Numbered from the stretch's first letter, positions 1-9,051 are shown. The stretch is 64,000 bases of DNA from Microbacterium esteraromaticum (GCF_900163815.1 NZ_FUKO01000020.1:103831-167830), one strand, 5' to 3'. Program-made: numbers and translations. The notes: generated from the sequence alone by a model not told the origin.

Positions 1-37
1 CACGGCATCCGATCGGTACGCCATGCTCATGCGCCGC

Positions 38-1102
38 TCACAGATCCGACGAGACGGCCCACAGGTTCACATCGATGCCGTGCGAGAGCGCATCGATCGC
101 CGTGAGCTCCTCTTCTGTGAACTCCGGTCCGTTCACTGCCGCGATGTTCTCATCGAGCTGCTCAGGACGAGAGGCGCCGATCAGCGCCGACGCGACCACC
201 GGGTCACGCAGAGTCCACTGCAGCGCCAGCTGGGCGAGCGACTGTCCGCGCTCCGCCGCGATGTCGTTGAGACCGCGCAGCGTCTCCAGCCCTTCTTCCG
301 ATACCGGCCGATCAGGCAGCGACCCACGCTTCTGGGCGCGCTGCGCGGTGCCGTCGCCGAGGTACTTGTCGGTCAGCAGCCCCTGCGCGAGCGGCGTGAA
401 GGCGATGGCTCCCATGCCGTCGCTGCGCAGCACGTCGGTGAGCCCGTCCTCGACCCAGCGGTTGAGGATCGAGTACGACGGCTGGTGGATCACCAGCGGT
501 GTTCCGAGGTCCCGCGCGACCGCGAGCGCCGCCTCGGTGCGCTCGGCACTGTACGACGAGATTCCGACGTAGAGTGCCTTGCCCTGGCGGACGAGAGTGT
601 CCAGCGCCCCGATGGTCTCCTCGATGGGGGTGACCGCATCGACGCGGTGCGAGTAGAAGAGGTCGACGTAGTCGAGCCCCATGCGGGTGAGCGACTGCTC
701 GGCACTGGCCAAGATGTACTTGCGGCTGCCGAGGTCTCCGTACGGGCCGGGCCACATGTCCCAGCCGGCCTTCGATGAGATGATCAGCTCGTCGCGGTAG
801 GGCGCGAAGTCCTCGGCGAAGATGCGCCCGAAGTTCTTCTCGGCCGAGCCATACGGCGGGCCGTAGTTGTTCGCCAGGTCGAAGTGGGTGATGCCGTTGT
901 CGAAAGCGTGCCGCAGCAGCTCGCGCTGGTTATCGAGGGGAATGTTGTCGCCGAAGTTCCACCACAGCCCCAGCGAGATCGGCGGCAGATAAAGCCCGGA
1001 TGTCCCCACCTGTCGGTAGGCGAACCGCTGGTAGCGGTCGGCGGCTGCCGCATAGGGGCGGTGGATCTCGGGAACGTCGGGGTTGAAGCGCGCATCAGTC
1101 AC
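38..1102 (-). CDS. Aldo/keto reductase, YghZ/MgrA-like
   Basis: 354-aa NADPH-dependent aldo/keto reductase of the longer type that resembles L-glyceraldehyde 3-phosphate reductase and potassium-channel beta subunits. The N-terminal 'YRQVGTSGLYLPPISLGLWW' opens the TIM barrel. The catalytic Tyr lies in 'LANNYGPPYGSAE', and 'FYSHRVD' carries the conserved His. It starts with GTG, and TAGCCT sits 6 nt upstream, just past the rsmA stop codon, so it probably has its own leaderless promoter despite following rsmA by 14 nt. The substrate cannot be told from sequence. Confidence 0.88.
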   Translation of the reverse strand: MTDARFNPDVPEIHRPYAAAADRYQRFAYRQVGTSGLYLPPISLGLWWNFGDNIPLDNQRELLRHAFDNGITHFDLANNYGPPYGSAEKNFGRIFAEDFAPYRDELIISSKAGWDMWPGPYGDLGSRKYILASAEQSLTRMGLDYVDLFYSHRVDAVTPIEETIGALDTLVRQGKALYVGISSYSAERTEAALAVARDLGTPLVIHQPSYSILNRWVEDGLTDVLRSDGMGAIAFTPLAQGLLTDKYLGDGTAQRAQKRGSLPDRPVSEEGLETLRGLNDIAAERGQSLAQLALQWTLRDPVVASALIGASRPEQLDENIAAVNGPEFTEEELTAIDALSHGIDVNLWAVSSDL

Positions 1103-1108
1103 GATGCC

Positions 1109-1114
1109 AGGCTA
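1109..1114 (-). promoter_or_regulatory. -10 element, leaderless start of aldo/keto reductase
   Basis: Read on the minus strand, TAGCCT is followed by 6 nt and then the GTG start codon. This places the transcription start at or next to the first base of the coding sequence. Confidence 0.5.
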
Positions 1115-1116
1115 GC

Positions 1117-1959
1117 TCAGGGCGCGACGAGCGCGATGCGGTGGTAATCGTCGACCGTGAGATCCTCGCCGCGTGCGGTGGGGGCGACGCCGGCTGACTC
1201 GAGCACTTCGGATGCCGCCGAAGAACTGCCGAAGATGCCGGAAAGCGCCTGACGAAGCATCTTGCGGCGTTGGTTGAACGCGGCATCCACGATCTGGAAC
1301 GTGCGACGGCGCTCGTCTTCGCTCCCCCGCGGCTCGGCGTCGCGCACGAAACCGACCAGCAGGCTGTCGACGTTCGGCACCGGCCAGAACACCTGCCGTG
1401 AAACCGTCCCGCACAGTCGCCACGGGCCGTACCAGGCGGCTTTCACACTGGGGGTGCCGTAGATCTTCGACCCGGGCTTCGCCGCGATCCGCTCGGCGAC
1501 CTCGGCCTGCACCATCACGACGCCGCGCTGCAGGGTCGGGAAGGTCTCCAGAAAGTGCAGCAGCACGGGAACCGAGACGTTGTAGGGCAGGTTCGCGACC
1601 AGAATCGTCGGGTCACCGGGCAGCTCGGTGACGCGCAGCGCATCCGCGTCGACGATCGTGAGCGCCCCCTCGGGCACGCCGTGCTCTGCCGCGGTCTGCG
1701 GCAGCCGCGCGGCAAGTCGATGATCGATCTCGACGGCGGTCACCGCGGCCCCCGTCTCGAGGATCGCCAGCGTCAGCGACCCGAGTCCGGGCCCGATCTC
1801 CACGACCCGTTCCCCCGGTTGCACGGCGGCCGCGTGCACGATTTTGCGCACCGTGTTCGCGTCGACGACGAAGTTCTGCCCCAGCTTCTTGGTGGGGGTG
1901 ACGTCGAGCTCGGCGGCGAGTCGGCGGATCTCGGTGGCGCCGAGCAAAGTGACAGTCAT
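1117..1959 (-). CDS. rsmA: 16S rRNA dimethyladenosine transferase RsmA (KsgA)
   Basis: 280-aa SAM-dependent methyltransferase that dimethylates the two adjacent adenines near the 3' end of 16S rRNA during small-subunit assembly. 'KKLGQNFVVD' near residue 25 and the SAM loop 'VVEIGPGLGSLT' are typical, and 'NLPYNVSVPVLL' is the family's N-L-P-Y catalytic motif. I chose the ATG at 1959 because GGGAGA precedes it; an ATG 18 nt further upstream has no ribosome binding site. It follows metG and tatD, the usual actinobacterial order, but rpfB, which often lies between tatD and rsmA, is absent. Confidence 0.95.
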   Translation of the reverse strand: MTVTLLGATEIRRLAAELDVTPTKKLGQNFVVDANTVRKIVHAAAVQPGERVVEIGPGLGSLTLAILETGAAVTAVEIDHRLAARLPQTAAEHGVPEGALTIVDADALRVTELPGDPTILVANLPYNVSVPVLLHFLETFPTLQRGVVMVQAEVAERIAAKPGSKIYGTPSVKAAWYGPWRLCGTVSRQVFWPVPNVDSLLVGFVRDAEPRGSEDERRRTFQIVDAAFNQRRKMLRQALSGIFGSSSAASEVLESAGVAPTARGEDLTVDDYHRIALVAP

Positions 1960-2048
1960 TCGTCCATTCTCCCGCATGTCGGCGCGGGCTTAGGATCCAC
2001 AGCTGGCGGAACGGCCCCGCTGGCGCTGACAGGCCAGCCGAACGAGAC

Positions 2049-2924
2049 TCAGCCGAACGAGCCGTAGACCGCGAGCGTGTTCGCGGCGAGTTGCGTGCAC
2101 AGCTCATCGACCTCGAGCCCGAGCTCGGCGGCCATGAACCGCACGGTGATCGGCACGAGATACGGGGCGTTAGGCCGTCCGCGCAGCGGCACCGGCGTCA
2201 GGAACGGCGCATCGGTCTCGACGAGGATGCGGTCGAGCGGGGTGACCTGCAGGGCGTCGCGCAGGTTCTGCGCGTTCTTGAACGTGACGTTGCCCGCGAA
2301 GGAGAGGTAGTACCCGGCATCCGCTGCGGTGCGGGCCATCGCGTCATCACCCGAGAAGCAGTGGAAGACCGTCGTGTCCGGGGCGCCGACGCGCACCAGC
2401 GTCTCGAGGACGTCGTCGTGCGCCTCGCGGTCGTGGATCTGCATCGCGATGCCGTGCTTCTTCGCCAGCGCGATGTGCGCCTCGAAGGATTCGTGCTGCG
2501 CGGGGCGGCCGGGCTCGTCGGTGCGGAAGTAGTCGAGGCCCGTCTCGCCGATCGCCCGGGTGCGCGGATGAGCGGCGAGCTCGTCGATGACGGCGATCGC
2601 GTCGTCGAGGCGGCCGTCTGCTTTGTAGATCGGCGCATCGTTGGGATGGATCGCGACAGCGGCGAGCACCCGGGCGTCGGATGCTGCGGCATCCACCGCC
2701 CATCGCGAGGACTCGATATCTCCCGAAGCCTGCACGACCCCCGCGATGCCGACCGCCTGCGCACGGTCAAGCTGTTCGGTCAGCGACAGCGGATCATCGC
2801 CGTCGGTGATCTCGAGGTGCGCATGGTTGTCGTACACCGGGATCGTGAGCGGCTCGGGCGCCGCCGGGTAGCGGACGTTCTTGCGCCCTTCGGTCGAGCG
2901 TTCGCGCACGTAGGTGTCAGCCAT
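2049..2924 (-). CDS. tatD: TatD-family metal-dependent hydrolase
   Basis: About 291-aa TatD/YcfH deoxyribonuclease of the amidohydrolase TIM-barrel fold. The metal ligands are visible: 'DNHAHLEI' (H-x-H), 'GETGLDYFR' (Glu), 'QIHDREAHDD' (His), 'FHCFSG' (His) and 'VETDAPFLTP' (Asp). The start at 2924 lies 10 nt after the metG stop and is preceded by GAGG, so the two are probably one transcript. An in-frame ATG at 3020 would lie inside metG and is less likely. There is an unusual N-terminal extension of about 35 residues before the first metal motif. Confidence 0.9.
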   Translation of the reverse strand: MADTYVRERSTEGRKNVRYPAAPEPLTIPVYDNHAHLEITDGDDPLSLTEQLDRAQAVGIAGVVQASGDIESSRWAVDAAASDARVLAAVAIHPNDAPIYKADGRLDDAIAVIDELAAHPRTRAIGETGLDYFRTDEPGRPAQHESFEAHIALAKKHGIAMQIHDREAHDDVLETLVRVGAPDTTVFHCFSGDDAMARTAADAGYYLSFAGNVTFKNAQNLRDALQVTPLDRILVETDAPFLTPVPLRGRPNAPYLVPITVRFMAAELGLEVDELCTQLAANTLAVYGSFG

Positions 2925-2934
2925 CACACGGGCC

Positions 2935-4512
2935 TCAGGCGGTCTGCTCCACCCGCGGGAACAGCGGAGCGAGCGTCGACACGTGTGTTCCGGGGCTGAG
3001 AGCACCCCAGGTGCCGGCATCGCGGATCGGCTGGGAAGCCAGCGCGCCGAGGGACTCCTCGACGCCGAGTGCGCTCCACAGCTTCGCGGTCGACTGCGGC
3101 ATCACCGGCGAGAGCAGCACGGCGAGCGCGCGAAGCCCCTCGGCACATGTGTACAGAACCGTGCTCAGGCGTGCGCGCTGATTCTCGTCGCGGGCGAGCG
3201 CCCACGGCTCGTTCTCGGTGATGTAGTGGTTCAGCCGGTCGACGATCGTCCAGATCGCGTCGATGGCTTCGTCGAGTCGGAAGTGCTCGACCGCAGCATC
3301 CGCTGCCGTGGCGGCATCCGCGACGATCTTCTGCACCTCGAGATCCTGCTCGGTGTACTCCGACGCCTCGGGGACGACACCGTCGAAGTACTTCTCGATC
3401 ATGGCGATCGTGCGCGAGGCGAGGTTTCCGAAGCCGTTGGCGAGCTCGGACTGGTAGCGGGCGGCGAAGTCCTCCCACGAGAACGAGCCGTCCTGACCGA
3501 ACGCGATCGCCGACAGGAAGTAGTAGCGATAGGCGTCCGAGCCGAACACGTCGGTGAGTTCGGTCGGCGCGATGCCGGTGAGCTTCGACTTCGACATCTT
3601 CTCGCCGCCGACGAGCAGCCAGCCGTGGGCGAAGACGCCCTTGGGCACGTCGAGCCCCGCAGCCATCAGCAGTGCGGGCCAGATCACGGCGTGGAAGCGC
3701 AGGATGTCCTTGCCGACCACGTGGTACGCCGGCCAGCGCTGCTGGAAGGTGTCCTCGTCCGAGCCGTAGCCGACCGCCGTGGCATAGTTCAGCAGCGCAT
3801 CGACCCACACGTAGATGACGTGCGACTCGTCCCACGGCAGCGGGATGCCCCAGTCGAAGGTCGAGCGGGAGATGGAGAGGTCCTTCAGACCCTGTGACAC
3901 GAAGGAGATGACCTCGTTGCGCGCCGAATCCGGGCGCACGAAGTCGGGTTGCGTCTTGTACAGCTCGAGCAGCCGATCCTGGAACTCGCTCAGCTTGAAG
4001 AAGTAGTTCTTCTCCTGCAGCAGCTCCAGAGGCTTGGAATGGATCGCGCAGACCTTCAGTCCCTCGAAGGGGCCAGTGCCGTCCACGATCTCGGAGTCGG
4101 GCTTGAACTCCTCGCAGCCCACGCAGTACAGCGCCTCGTACTCGCCGGCGTAGATGTAGCCGCGGTCGTAGAGGCGCTGGAAGAACACCTGCACGTTCTT
4201 CTCGTGGCGCTCCTGAGTGGTGCGGATGAAGTCGTCGTTCGCGACATCGAGAGTCTCCAGCAGCGGGAACCAGGCCTCGCCGACCAGCTTGTCGACCCAC
4301 TCCTGCGGGGTGACGCCGTTCGCAGCGGCCGCACGCAGCATCTTCTGGCCGTGCTCATCGGTGCCGGTGAGCATCCAGGTGTCATCGCCCGCCTGTCGGT
4401 GCCAGCGCGACAGCGTGTCGACGGCCACCGTCGTGTACCCGTGGCCGATATGCGGGACATCGGACGGGTAGTAGATGGGCGTGGTGATGTAGAAAGATTC
4501 GCCAGCGGGCAT
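2935..4512 (-). CDS. metG: Methionyl-tRNA synthetase
   Basis: 525-aa class I aminoacyl-tRNA synthetase that charges tRNA-Met. HIGH is at residues 21-24 and KMSKS at 305-309, with one 'CVGC' zinc-knuckle remnant at 130-133. The anticodon-binding helical domain is complete and the C-terminal dimerization domain is lacking, as in the short MetG class. The ATG at 4512 was chosen because it opens directly with the catalytic fold and has TAGAAT 7 nt upstream. A longer frame starting at 4662 would translate an inverted-repeat region. First gene of metG-tatD-rsmA. Confidence 0.96.
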   Translation of the reverse strand: MPAGESFYITTPIYYPSDVPHIGHGYTTVAVDTLSRWHRQAGDDTWMLTGTDEHGQKMLRAAAANGVTPQEWVDKLVGEAWFPLLETLDVANDDFIRTTQERHEKNVQVFFQRLYDRGYIYAGEYEALYCVGCEEFKPDSEIVDGTGPFEGLKVCAIHSKPLELLQEKNYFFKLSEFQDRLLELYKTQPDFVRPDSARNEVISFVSQGLKDLSISRSTFDWGIPLPWDESHVIYVWVDALLNYATAVGYGSDEDTFQQRWPAYHVVGKDILRFHAVIWPALLMAAGLDVPKGVFAHGWLLVGGEKMSKSKLTGIAPTELTDVFGSDAYRYYFLSAIAFGQDGSFSWEDFAARYQSELANGFGNLASRTIAMIEKYFDGVVPEASEYTEQDLEVQKIVADAATAADAAVEHFRLDEAIDAIWTIVDRLNHYITENEPWALARDENQRARLSTVLYTCAEGLRALAVLLSPVMPQSTAKLWSALGVEESLGALASQPIRDAGTWGALSPGTHVSTLAPLFPRVEQTA

Positions 4513-4519
4513 GCTGTCG

Positions 4520-4525
4520 ATTCTA
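4520..4525 (-). promoter_or_regulatory. -10 element, leaderless start of metG
   Basis: On the minus strand TAGAAT lies 7 nt before the metG ATG. No Shine-Dalgarno sequence is present, which fits a leaderless transcript. I see no convincing -35 hexamer. Confidence 0.55.
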
Positions 4526-4586
4526 GGCCGGAAGCGGATGGCGGGTTGCCCCGTGACTGGTGCTGCGTCTTCGCCGCGGGAGCTTG

Positions 4587-4673
4587 TCGAGTGCACGGGA
4601 TCTCGTCGAGCGCACGGGATGCGCGCGCGAACTAGCCGTGCACTCGACGGGAAGCCGTGCACTCAGCGACGAG
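4587..4673. repeat. Nested palindromic cluster, core CGAGTGCACGG
   Basis: Two direct copies (4587-4601 and 4606-4620, TCGAG[T/C]GCACGGGAT) are followed by two inverted copies (4636-4648 CCGTGCACTCGAC and from 4655 CCGTGCACTCAGCGAC). The order is forward, forward, reverse, reverse. It lies between metG and the small gene at 4722, and a related cluster sits on the other side of that gene. Confidence 0.8.
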
Positions 4674-4721
4674 TGGCGGCGAGCGCGGGGTTTGGAAGAG
4701 ACGTCGTGGGATGCTCTGTGC

Positions 4722-4997
4722 ATGGATGCCAGTGACGAGCCCGACTGGGTGATCGATCTGGCTTCTCCTCCCGTTCGACCTACGGTCGAGCAGGCGGCGC
4801 TGCTGGCGGAGCTTGAACGTACGCTCGCGAGATTCGGATCACGGCCCGCCGATCCTCATGTGATTGCCGGTGTGGTCGCTCCTCTGGTGCACGGTCTGCA
4901 TGCGTCAGGCATGACGGCGAACAGCATTGCCGCGCACAGCCGGATCCGCCCCGAAGGCGTCGACCGCATCCTGGCCGAAGACTTCAGCGACGAATAG
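4722..4997 (+). CDS. Small hypothetical protein with possible helix-turn-helix
   Basis: 91 aa, family not recognised. An acidic N-terminus ('MDASDEPDWVIDL') is followed by a helix rich in Ala, Leu and Glu. The C-terminal stretch 'MTANSIAAHSRIRPEGVDRI' reads like a helix-turn-helix (small residue, turn, recognition helix), but this is a guess from pattern alone. The start at 4722 was preferred because the longer frame from 4560 would translate the palindrome cluster. No clear ribosome binding site. The gene sits alone between metG and rsmI, bracketed by palindromic repeats on both sides. Confidence 0.6.
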   Translation: MDASDEPDWVIDLASPPVRPTVEQAALLAELERTLARFGSRPADPHVIAGVVAPLVHGLHASGMTANSIAAHSRIRPEGVDRILAEDFSDE

Positions 4998-5070
4998 GGT
5001 CGCAGTACGTCTCGAGGGCCCGCGCGTCATAGGCAGCGCCGATGCGAACGTCCTTCACGCCACCCCCATT

Positions 5071-5137
5071 CGCCGAGTGCACCGGTTGCTGCCGAGTGCA
5101 CGGGCTGTTCGCATCGAGTTCCCGTGCACTCGGCGGG
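5071..5137. repeat. Palindromic cluster, core CGAGTGCACGG (second copy)
   Basis: Forward copies at 5071-5085 (CGCCGAGTGCACCGG) and 5091-5104 (GCCGAGTGCACGGG), and a reverse copy at 5121-5137 (CCCGTGCACTCGGCGGG). Same core as the cluster at 4587-4673. It lies between two convergent genes, so it may also act as a bidirectional terminator. Confidence 0.8.
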
Positions 5138-5158
5138 AGGGACGGGCATCAGCGGGCA

Positions 5159-5974
5159 TCAACGGGCGGCGAGCGCGGCCTGGTAGAGATCGCGGGAGCT
5201 GAGGCCGGTGGCGGATGCGACCTCGGCGCAGGCGTCTTTCAGACGCGTGCCGGATGCCACGAGAGCCTGCACCTGTGCGAGTGCATCGTCGGCGGAGACC
5301 GCGAGAGGAGCCGCGCCTTCGACCACGACGACGATCTCGCCCTTGACTCCGGCCTCAGCCCAGGCCACGAGTTCGGCAGCCGTGCCGCGACGCACCTCTT
5401 CGTAGAGCTTGGTGAGTTCACGGCACACCGCAATGCGGCGATCGTCACCGAAAGCAGCACCCATATCGGCAAGAGACGCGGCGAGACGCGAGGGAGACTC
5501 GAAGAAGATCATCGTGCGCGGTTCGGATGCCAGCATCCGCAGCGTCTGGCTCCGCTCCCCTGACTTGCGCGGCAAGAAGCCCTCGAAGGTGAAGCGATCG
5601 GTGGGCATACCGGAGATCGCCAGCGCCATCAGCACGGCGCTCGGGCCGGGAATCGCTGTGACTGTCGCACCGGCGTCGACCGCGGCGGCGACCAGGCCGT
5701 AGCCGGGATCGCTCACGGCCGGCATTCCGGCGTCGCTCACGACCACGATGTCCTGATCGACGGCGAGGGCGGCGAGCTCGGCTGCCTTGTGCTTCTCGTT
5801 GTGGTCGTGCAGGGCGATCAACCGCGGACGGTTCTCGATGTTCAACGCGCGCAGCAGCCGCTGGGTGGTGCGGGTGTCTTCAGCCGCGACCACTTCGGCG
5901 TTCTCGAGCACTTCGATGAGCCTGCGCGATGCGTCGCCCAGATTACCGATCGGGGTTGCCGCGAGGATGATCAT
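5159..5974 (-). CDS. rsmI: 16S rRNA (cytidine1402-2'-O)-methyltransferase RsmI
   Basis: 271-aa tetrapyrrole-methylase-fold enzyme that 2'-O-methylates C1402 in the decoding centre of 16S rRNA. The N-terminal 'AATPIGNLGDAS', 'AAEDTRTTQRLL', 'VSDAGMPAVSDPG' and 'FFESPSRL' are family signatures, and the length is normal. The ATG at 5974 is preceded by TAAGCT at 6 nt, suggesting a leaderless start. It is divergent from the protein O-mannosyltransferase. Confidence 0.95.
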   Translation of the reverse strand: MIILAATPIGNLGDASRRLIEVLENAEVVAAEDTRTTQRLLRALNIENRPRLIALHDHNEKHKAAELAALAVDQDIVVVSDAGMPAVSDPGYGLVAAAVDAGATVTAIPGPSAVLMALAISGMPTDRFTFEGFLPRKSGERSQTLRMLASEPRTMIFFESPSRLAASLADMGAAFGDDRRIAVCRELTKLYEEVRRGTAAELVAWAEAGVKGEIVVVVEGAAPLAVSADDALAQVQALVASGTRLKDACAEVASATGLSSRDLYQAALAAR

Positions 5975-5980
5975 TCGACC

Positions 5981-5986
5981 AGCTTA
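5981..5986 (-). promoter_or_regulatory. -10 element, leaderless start of rsmI
   Basis: TAAGCT on the minus strand, 6 nt before the rsmI ATG, in the 61-nt divergent region shared with the mannosyltransferase gene. Confidence 0.5.
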
Positions 5987-6023
5987 GGCGGCGCGATTCA
6001 GGTGAGCACCCGGGGTGATTGCC

Positions 6024-6029
6024 TAGGCT
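6024..6029 (+). promoter_or_regulatory. -10 element, leaderless start of the mannosyltransferase
   Basis: TAGGCT, then 6 nt, then the GTG start at 6036. No Shine-Dalgarno sequence. Confidence 0.5.
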
Positions 6030-6035
6030 GGGCTG

Positions 6036-7628
6036 GTGAGCCTGCCCCCTGCCCCGCTGCCGCCGCTGGATGCGCGCATGACGCTGTGGGAGCGGTTGCG
6101 AGACCGGGTGATGGCAAGTGGCTCGAGAGCGCGGATGCTGGCGTGGCTCGCCCCTGTGGCCATCACGATGCTGGCGATGGTTCTCCGGCTGGTGAACCTC
6201 GGGCATCCGCACGAGATCATGTTCGACGAGACGTACTACGTCAAAGACTCGTGGTCACTGTGGAACTTCGGCTACGAGGCCAAATGGGGCGATGGGGCCG
6301 ATGCCGCGCTGCCCGACGGCGGTGTCTCAGCACTGCAGACGACGGCCTCGTACGTGGTGCATCCGCCGTTGGGAAAGTGGATCATCGGACTCGGCATGGT
6401 CTTGATGGGTCCGGGATCGAGCTTCGGCTGGCGCTTCACGACCGCGGTCCTCGGTTCGCTCACCGTGCTGCTGGTCTACCTCATCACGCTGCAGCTCACG
6501 CGCTCGCGCACGGTCAGCACGATCGCCGGTGGCCTGCTCGCCATTGACGGCCTCGGGATCGTGATGAGCCGCATCGCTCTTCTCGATGGCATCCTCACCT
6601 TCTTCATCGCGCTGGGATTCCTGTTCGCACTGCTGGACCGAAACCGCACGATCCCGAAAATCGACGCGGTGCTGGCCGATACGATGTCGGCGGATGCTGG
6701 CAGGGCCGACGACGAGCCCCCGAACCTGCGGATCACCGGCCCCGTGCTCTGGGCGAGACCGTGGCTGATCGCGGCGGGGGTGGCCCTCGGCGCCGCATCG
6801 GCTGTGAAGTGGTCGGGCTTGTACGCGCTGGCCGTGTTCGGCTTGTACGTCGTCGTCACCGATGCGCTGGCCCGGCGGCGGGCCCGCATTCTGCTCTGGC
6901 CGACGGATGCTGCGTTTCGCCAGGGCCCGGCGTCGTTCCTGCTGCTGGTGGGCCCCGCTTTTCTCACCTATCTCATCTCCTGGACGGGCTGGCTGGTGAC
7001 GGCCGGAGGCTACGACCGGCAGTCGGATGCGAACCCGCTGATCGCCCTGTGGAACTACCATTCCTCGATGCTGGGCTTCCACGTCGGACTCGACAGTCCG
7101 CACCCCTATGCCAGTCCGGCGTGGCAGTGGCCGCTGCTGCTGCGTCCGACTGCTATCTGGGTGGGCGATGATCCGACGCCGTGCGGTACGGACCACTGCA
7201 TCGCCGTGATCTCGTCGGTGCCGAACCCGCTGATCTGGTACGGGGGCGTCGCGGCGTGCGTGTATCTGCTGTACCGGTTCATTCGCGGGCTGATCGAGCG
7301 TCAGTCTGTCGGCGCCACGTACACCTTCGCACTGGTGGGCCTGCTGGCCACCTACGTGCCGTGGCTGCTGTTCCCCGAGCGGACGATCTTCCAGTTCTAC
7401 ACGATCGCAATGATGCCTTTCGTCGTGATCGCGCTGGCCGTCGCCCTCCGCGAGCTCGCGGGCCGATCGACAGAGCCGCTGCATCGCAGACAAGCCGGTC
7501 AGCGGACCGTCGCCGTCTACCTGATCGTCACCGTCCTGATCTCGGTGTTCTTCTATCCGGTCTGGACGGGCGTGAGCGTGCCATACAACTTCTGGCTCAT
7601 CCATACCTGGCTGCCCGGCTGGATCTGA
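6036..7628 (+). CDS. Dolichyl-phosphate-mannose--protein mannosyltransferase (PMT, GT39)
   Basis: 530-aa integral membrane glycosyltransferase that should transfer mannose from a polyprenyl-phosphate donor to Ser/Thr of secreted proteins. The first extracytoplasmic loop holds the catalytic acidic motif in 'IMFDETYYVKD' (D-E), followed by 'HPPLGKW', and about ten hydrophobic segments run to the C-terminus. The final 'YNFWLIHTWLPGWI' is typical of actinobacterial PMTs. It starts with GTG after a fitting -10. Its 3' end overlaps the end of the convergent HNH gene by 32 nt. Neighbouring rsmI is the usual partner in Actinobacteria. Confidence 0.93.
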   Translation: MSLPPAPLPPLDARMTLWERLRDRVMASGSRARMLAWLAPVAITMLAMVLRLVNLGHPHEIMFDETYYVKDSWSLWNFGYEAKWGDGADAALPDGGVSALQTTASYVVHPPLGKWIIGLGMVLMGPGSSFGWRFTTAVLGSLTVLLVYLITLQLTRSRTVSTIAGGLLAIDGLGIVMSRIALLDGILTFFIALGFLFALLDRNRTIPKIDAVLADTMSADAGRADDEPPNLRITGPVLWARPWLIAAGVALGAASAVKWSGLYALAVFGLYVVVTDALARRRARILLWPTDAAFRQGPASFLLLVGPAFLTYLISWTGWLVTAGGYDRQSDANPLIALWNYHSSMLGFHVGLDSPHPYASPAWQWPLLLRPTAIWVGDDPTPCGTDHCIAVISSVPNPLIWYGGVAACVYLLYRFIRGLIERQSVGATYTFALVGLLATYVPWLLFPERTIFQFYTIAMMPFVVIALAVALRELAGRSTEPLHRRQAGQRTVAVYLIVTVLISVFFYPVWTGVSVPYNFWLIHTWLPGWI

Positions 7629-9051
7629 GCGGCGCGCGTCGCCCCGTTGGTCGCCAGCGACGCTCGCGGTCCCACCATCCGGGTCCTCGGATCTCTGGCG
7701 TCCCGTGTCGCATGCGGACCTGCCAGGCAGACAGATGCAGCGTGCGGTGGTGATGCCAGCAGAGCGCGACGCCATTGTCGGTGTGGGTCGGCCCGCCGCG
7801 GGCATGGTCTTCGACATGGTGGATTTCGCACCAGGTCGCGGGAATCGTGCAGCCGGGAACGATGCAGCCGCCATCGCGGGCGATGATGGCACGCCGTTGC
7901 AGAGAATTGAAGATGCGGGCCGAGATCCCCAGGCCGACGATGCGTCCGCGATCGTCGAACAGCACCCGCTGGATGCCGCCCGCACAGCCGACCTGCGCCG
8001 CGACACGCATCGGCACGGGAGCATCGGCCCCATCGACGTGCGCCCAGCCGCTGCCTACGGCGTAGTCGGATGCTGAGACCGTGACGAGCAGCGTCGGTGC
8101 CGCTCCTCCGAGGTCGGGCAGCTCACCGCCACGGGCTGCGGCCATCAAGATCGTCGCGAACGTGTCGTGCATCTTCTGCGGGCGGGTGCGGTCGTCGATG
8201 GGTGCGAGAGACTCCTCGCCCTGAGCGTCAGCCGAGTCCACGAAGTGCACGCCATCAGGCGTTGCCACCGGGCCGACGCGCGGATTCAGCAGGCTGTCCA
8301 GAAGACGATTGAGCTGCGCAGCAACCTCAGGCAGCAGTTCGCCGCGCAGCGGTACGCGGCCATGACGCACCGCGCCCATCCAGAGACCGCGCTCGTGGCT
8401 TGCGGCACCGTCTGAAGGTTCTGCGCCGTCAGGGTCGAGGTATGCCACGAGTACATGGGAAAGTTGCGCAAGCTCATCCGGAGTCGGCGCGGGCGCAACG
8501 CGGGCACCTGCCTCAGCATCCGCCTCGCCGTGGTCTCCGCGGGCGAATGCCGCGAGCTGCCGGTCTGCCTCGACGCGTGTCTCGTGCGCGATGCGTCCGC
8601 GACTGTTCTCGAGCGGGCCGGTCGCCGCAAGAAAGCCGTCGATGCCGATCGCCCCCTCGTTCAGGGCGAGACGCAGCTGCTCGAAACGGGCCGGCAGGAA
8701 CGCACCATCGGTGATCCCGCGAGTCCGCGCGCCGCACCCGGCGGCCTTCACCAGGCGACGCGCCCGCGACCGGTCGATGCGCAGCACCATGGCCAACAGG
8801 TCGGCGGGGGTGCTGCATCCGTAGGTCGACGTCAGACGCTCCGCGCGAAGACCCTCTGACCGTTCACGCACCTGCGCGGTCGCCTCGACCTGTGCGGCAT
8901 CGATCGTGCGTTGCACGCCGCCCGTCACGTCGAGCAGGCGCATCACCTCGTCGTCTGGCAGGTCGGCGATCTCTTCACACGCGAACGCCTCGCCGAGCAC
9001 GGCGGCGAATTCCGCCTGCAGATACTCGAGCCGATCGACAACGCTGTTCAT
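7597..9051 (-). CDS. DUF222 / HNH endonuclease-domain protein
   Basis: 484 aa. The N-terminal two-thirds is the helical DUF222 (13E12-repeat) region typical of high-copy actinobacterial families. The C-terminus has an HNH nuclease fold: 'DGGCIVPGC', 'CEIHHVEDHARGGPTHTDN' and 'LCWHHHRTLH', with the Cys pair and the His-Asn-His residues all present. The biological role of this family is unknown. TTGAAT lies 7 nt before the ATG. It converges on, and overlaps by 32 nt, the mannosyltransferase. I see no inteins or transposon ends that would make it part of a mobile element. Confidence 0.9.
   Translation of the reverse strand: MNSVVDRLEYLQAEFAAVLGEAFACEEIADLPDDEVMRLLDVTGGVQRTIDAAQVEATAQVRERSEGLRAERLTSTYGCSTPADLLAMVLRIDRSRARRLVKAAGCGARTRGITDGAFLPARFEQLRLALNEGAIGIDGFLAATGPLENSRGRIAHETRVEADRQLAAFARGDHGEADAEAGARVAPAPTPDELAQLSHVLVAYLDPDGAEPSDGAASHERGLWMGAVRHGRVPLRGELLPEVAAQLNRLLDSLLNPRVGPVATPDGVHFVDSADAQGEESLAPIDDRTRPQKMHDTFATILMAAARGGELPDLGGAAPTLLVTVSASDYAVGSGWAHVDGADAPVPMRVAAQVGCAGGIQRVLFDDRGRIVGLGISARIFNSLQRRAIIARDGGCIVPGCTIPATWCEIHHVEDHARGGPTHTDNGVALCWHHHRTLHLSAWQVRMRHGTPEIRGPGWWDRERRWRPTGRRAPLRSSRAARYG

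Noticed and set aside
7597..9051. Mobile element or homing endonuclease
   Set aside because: The HNH motif alone is not enough. There are no terminal repeats, no transposase and no interrupted host gene; DUF222/HNH proteins are ordinary in Actinobacteria.
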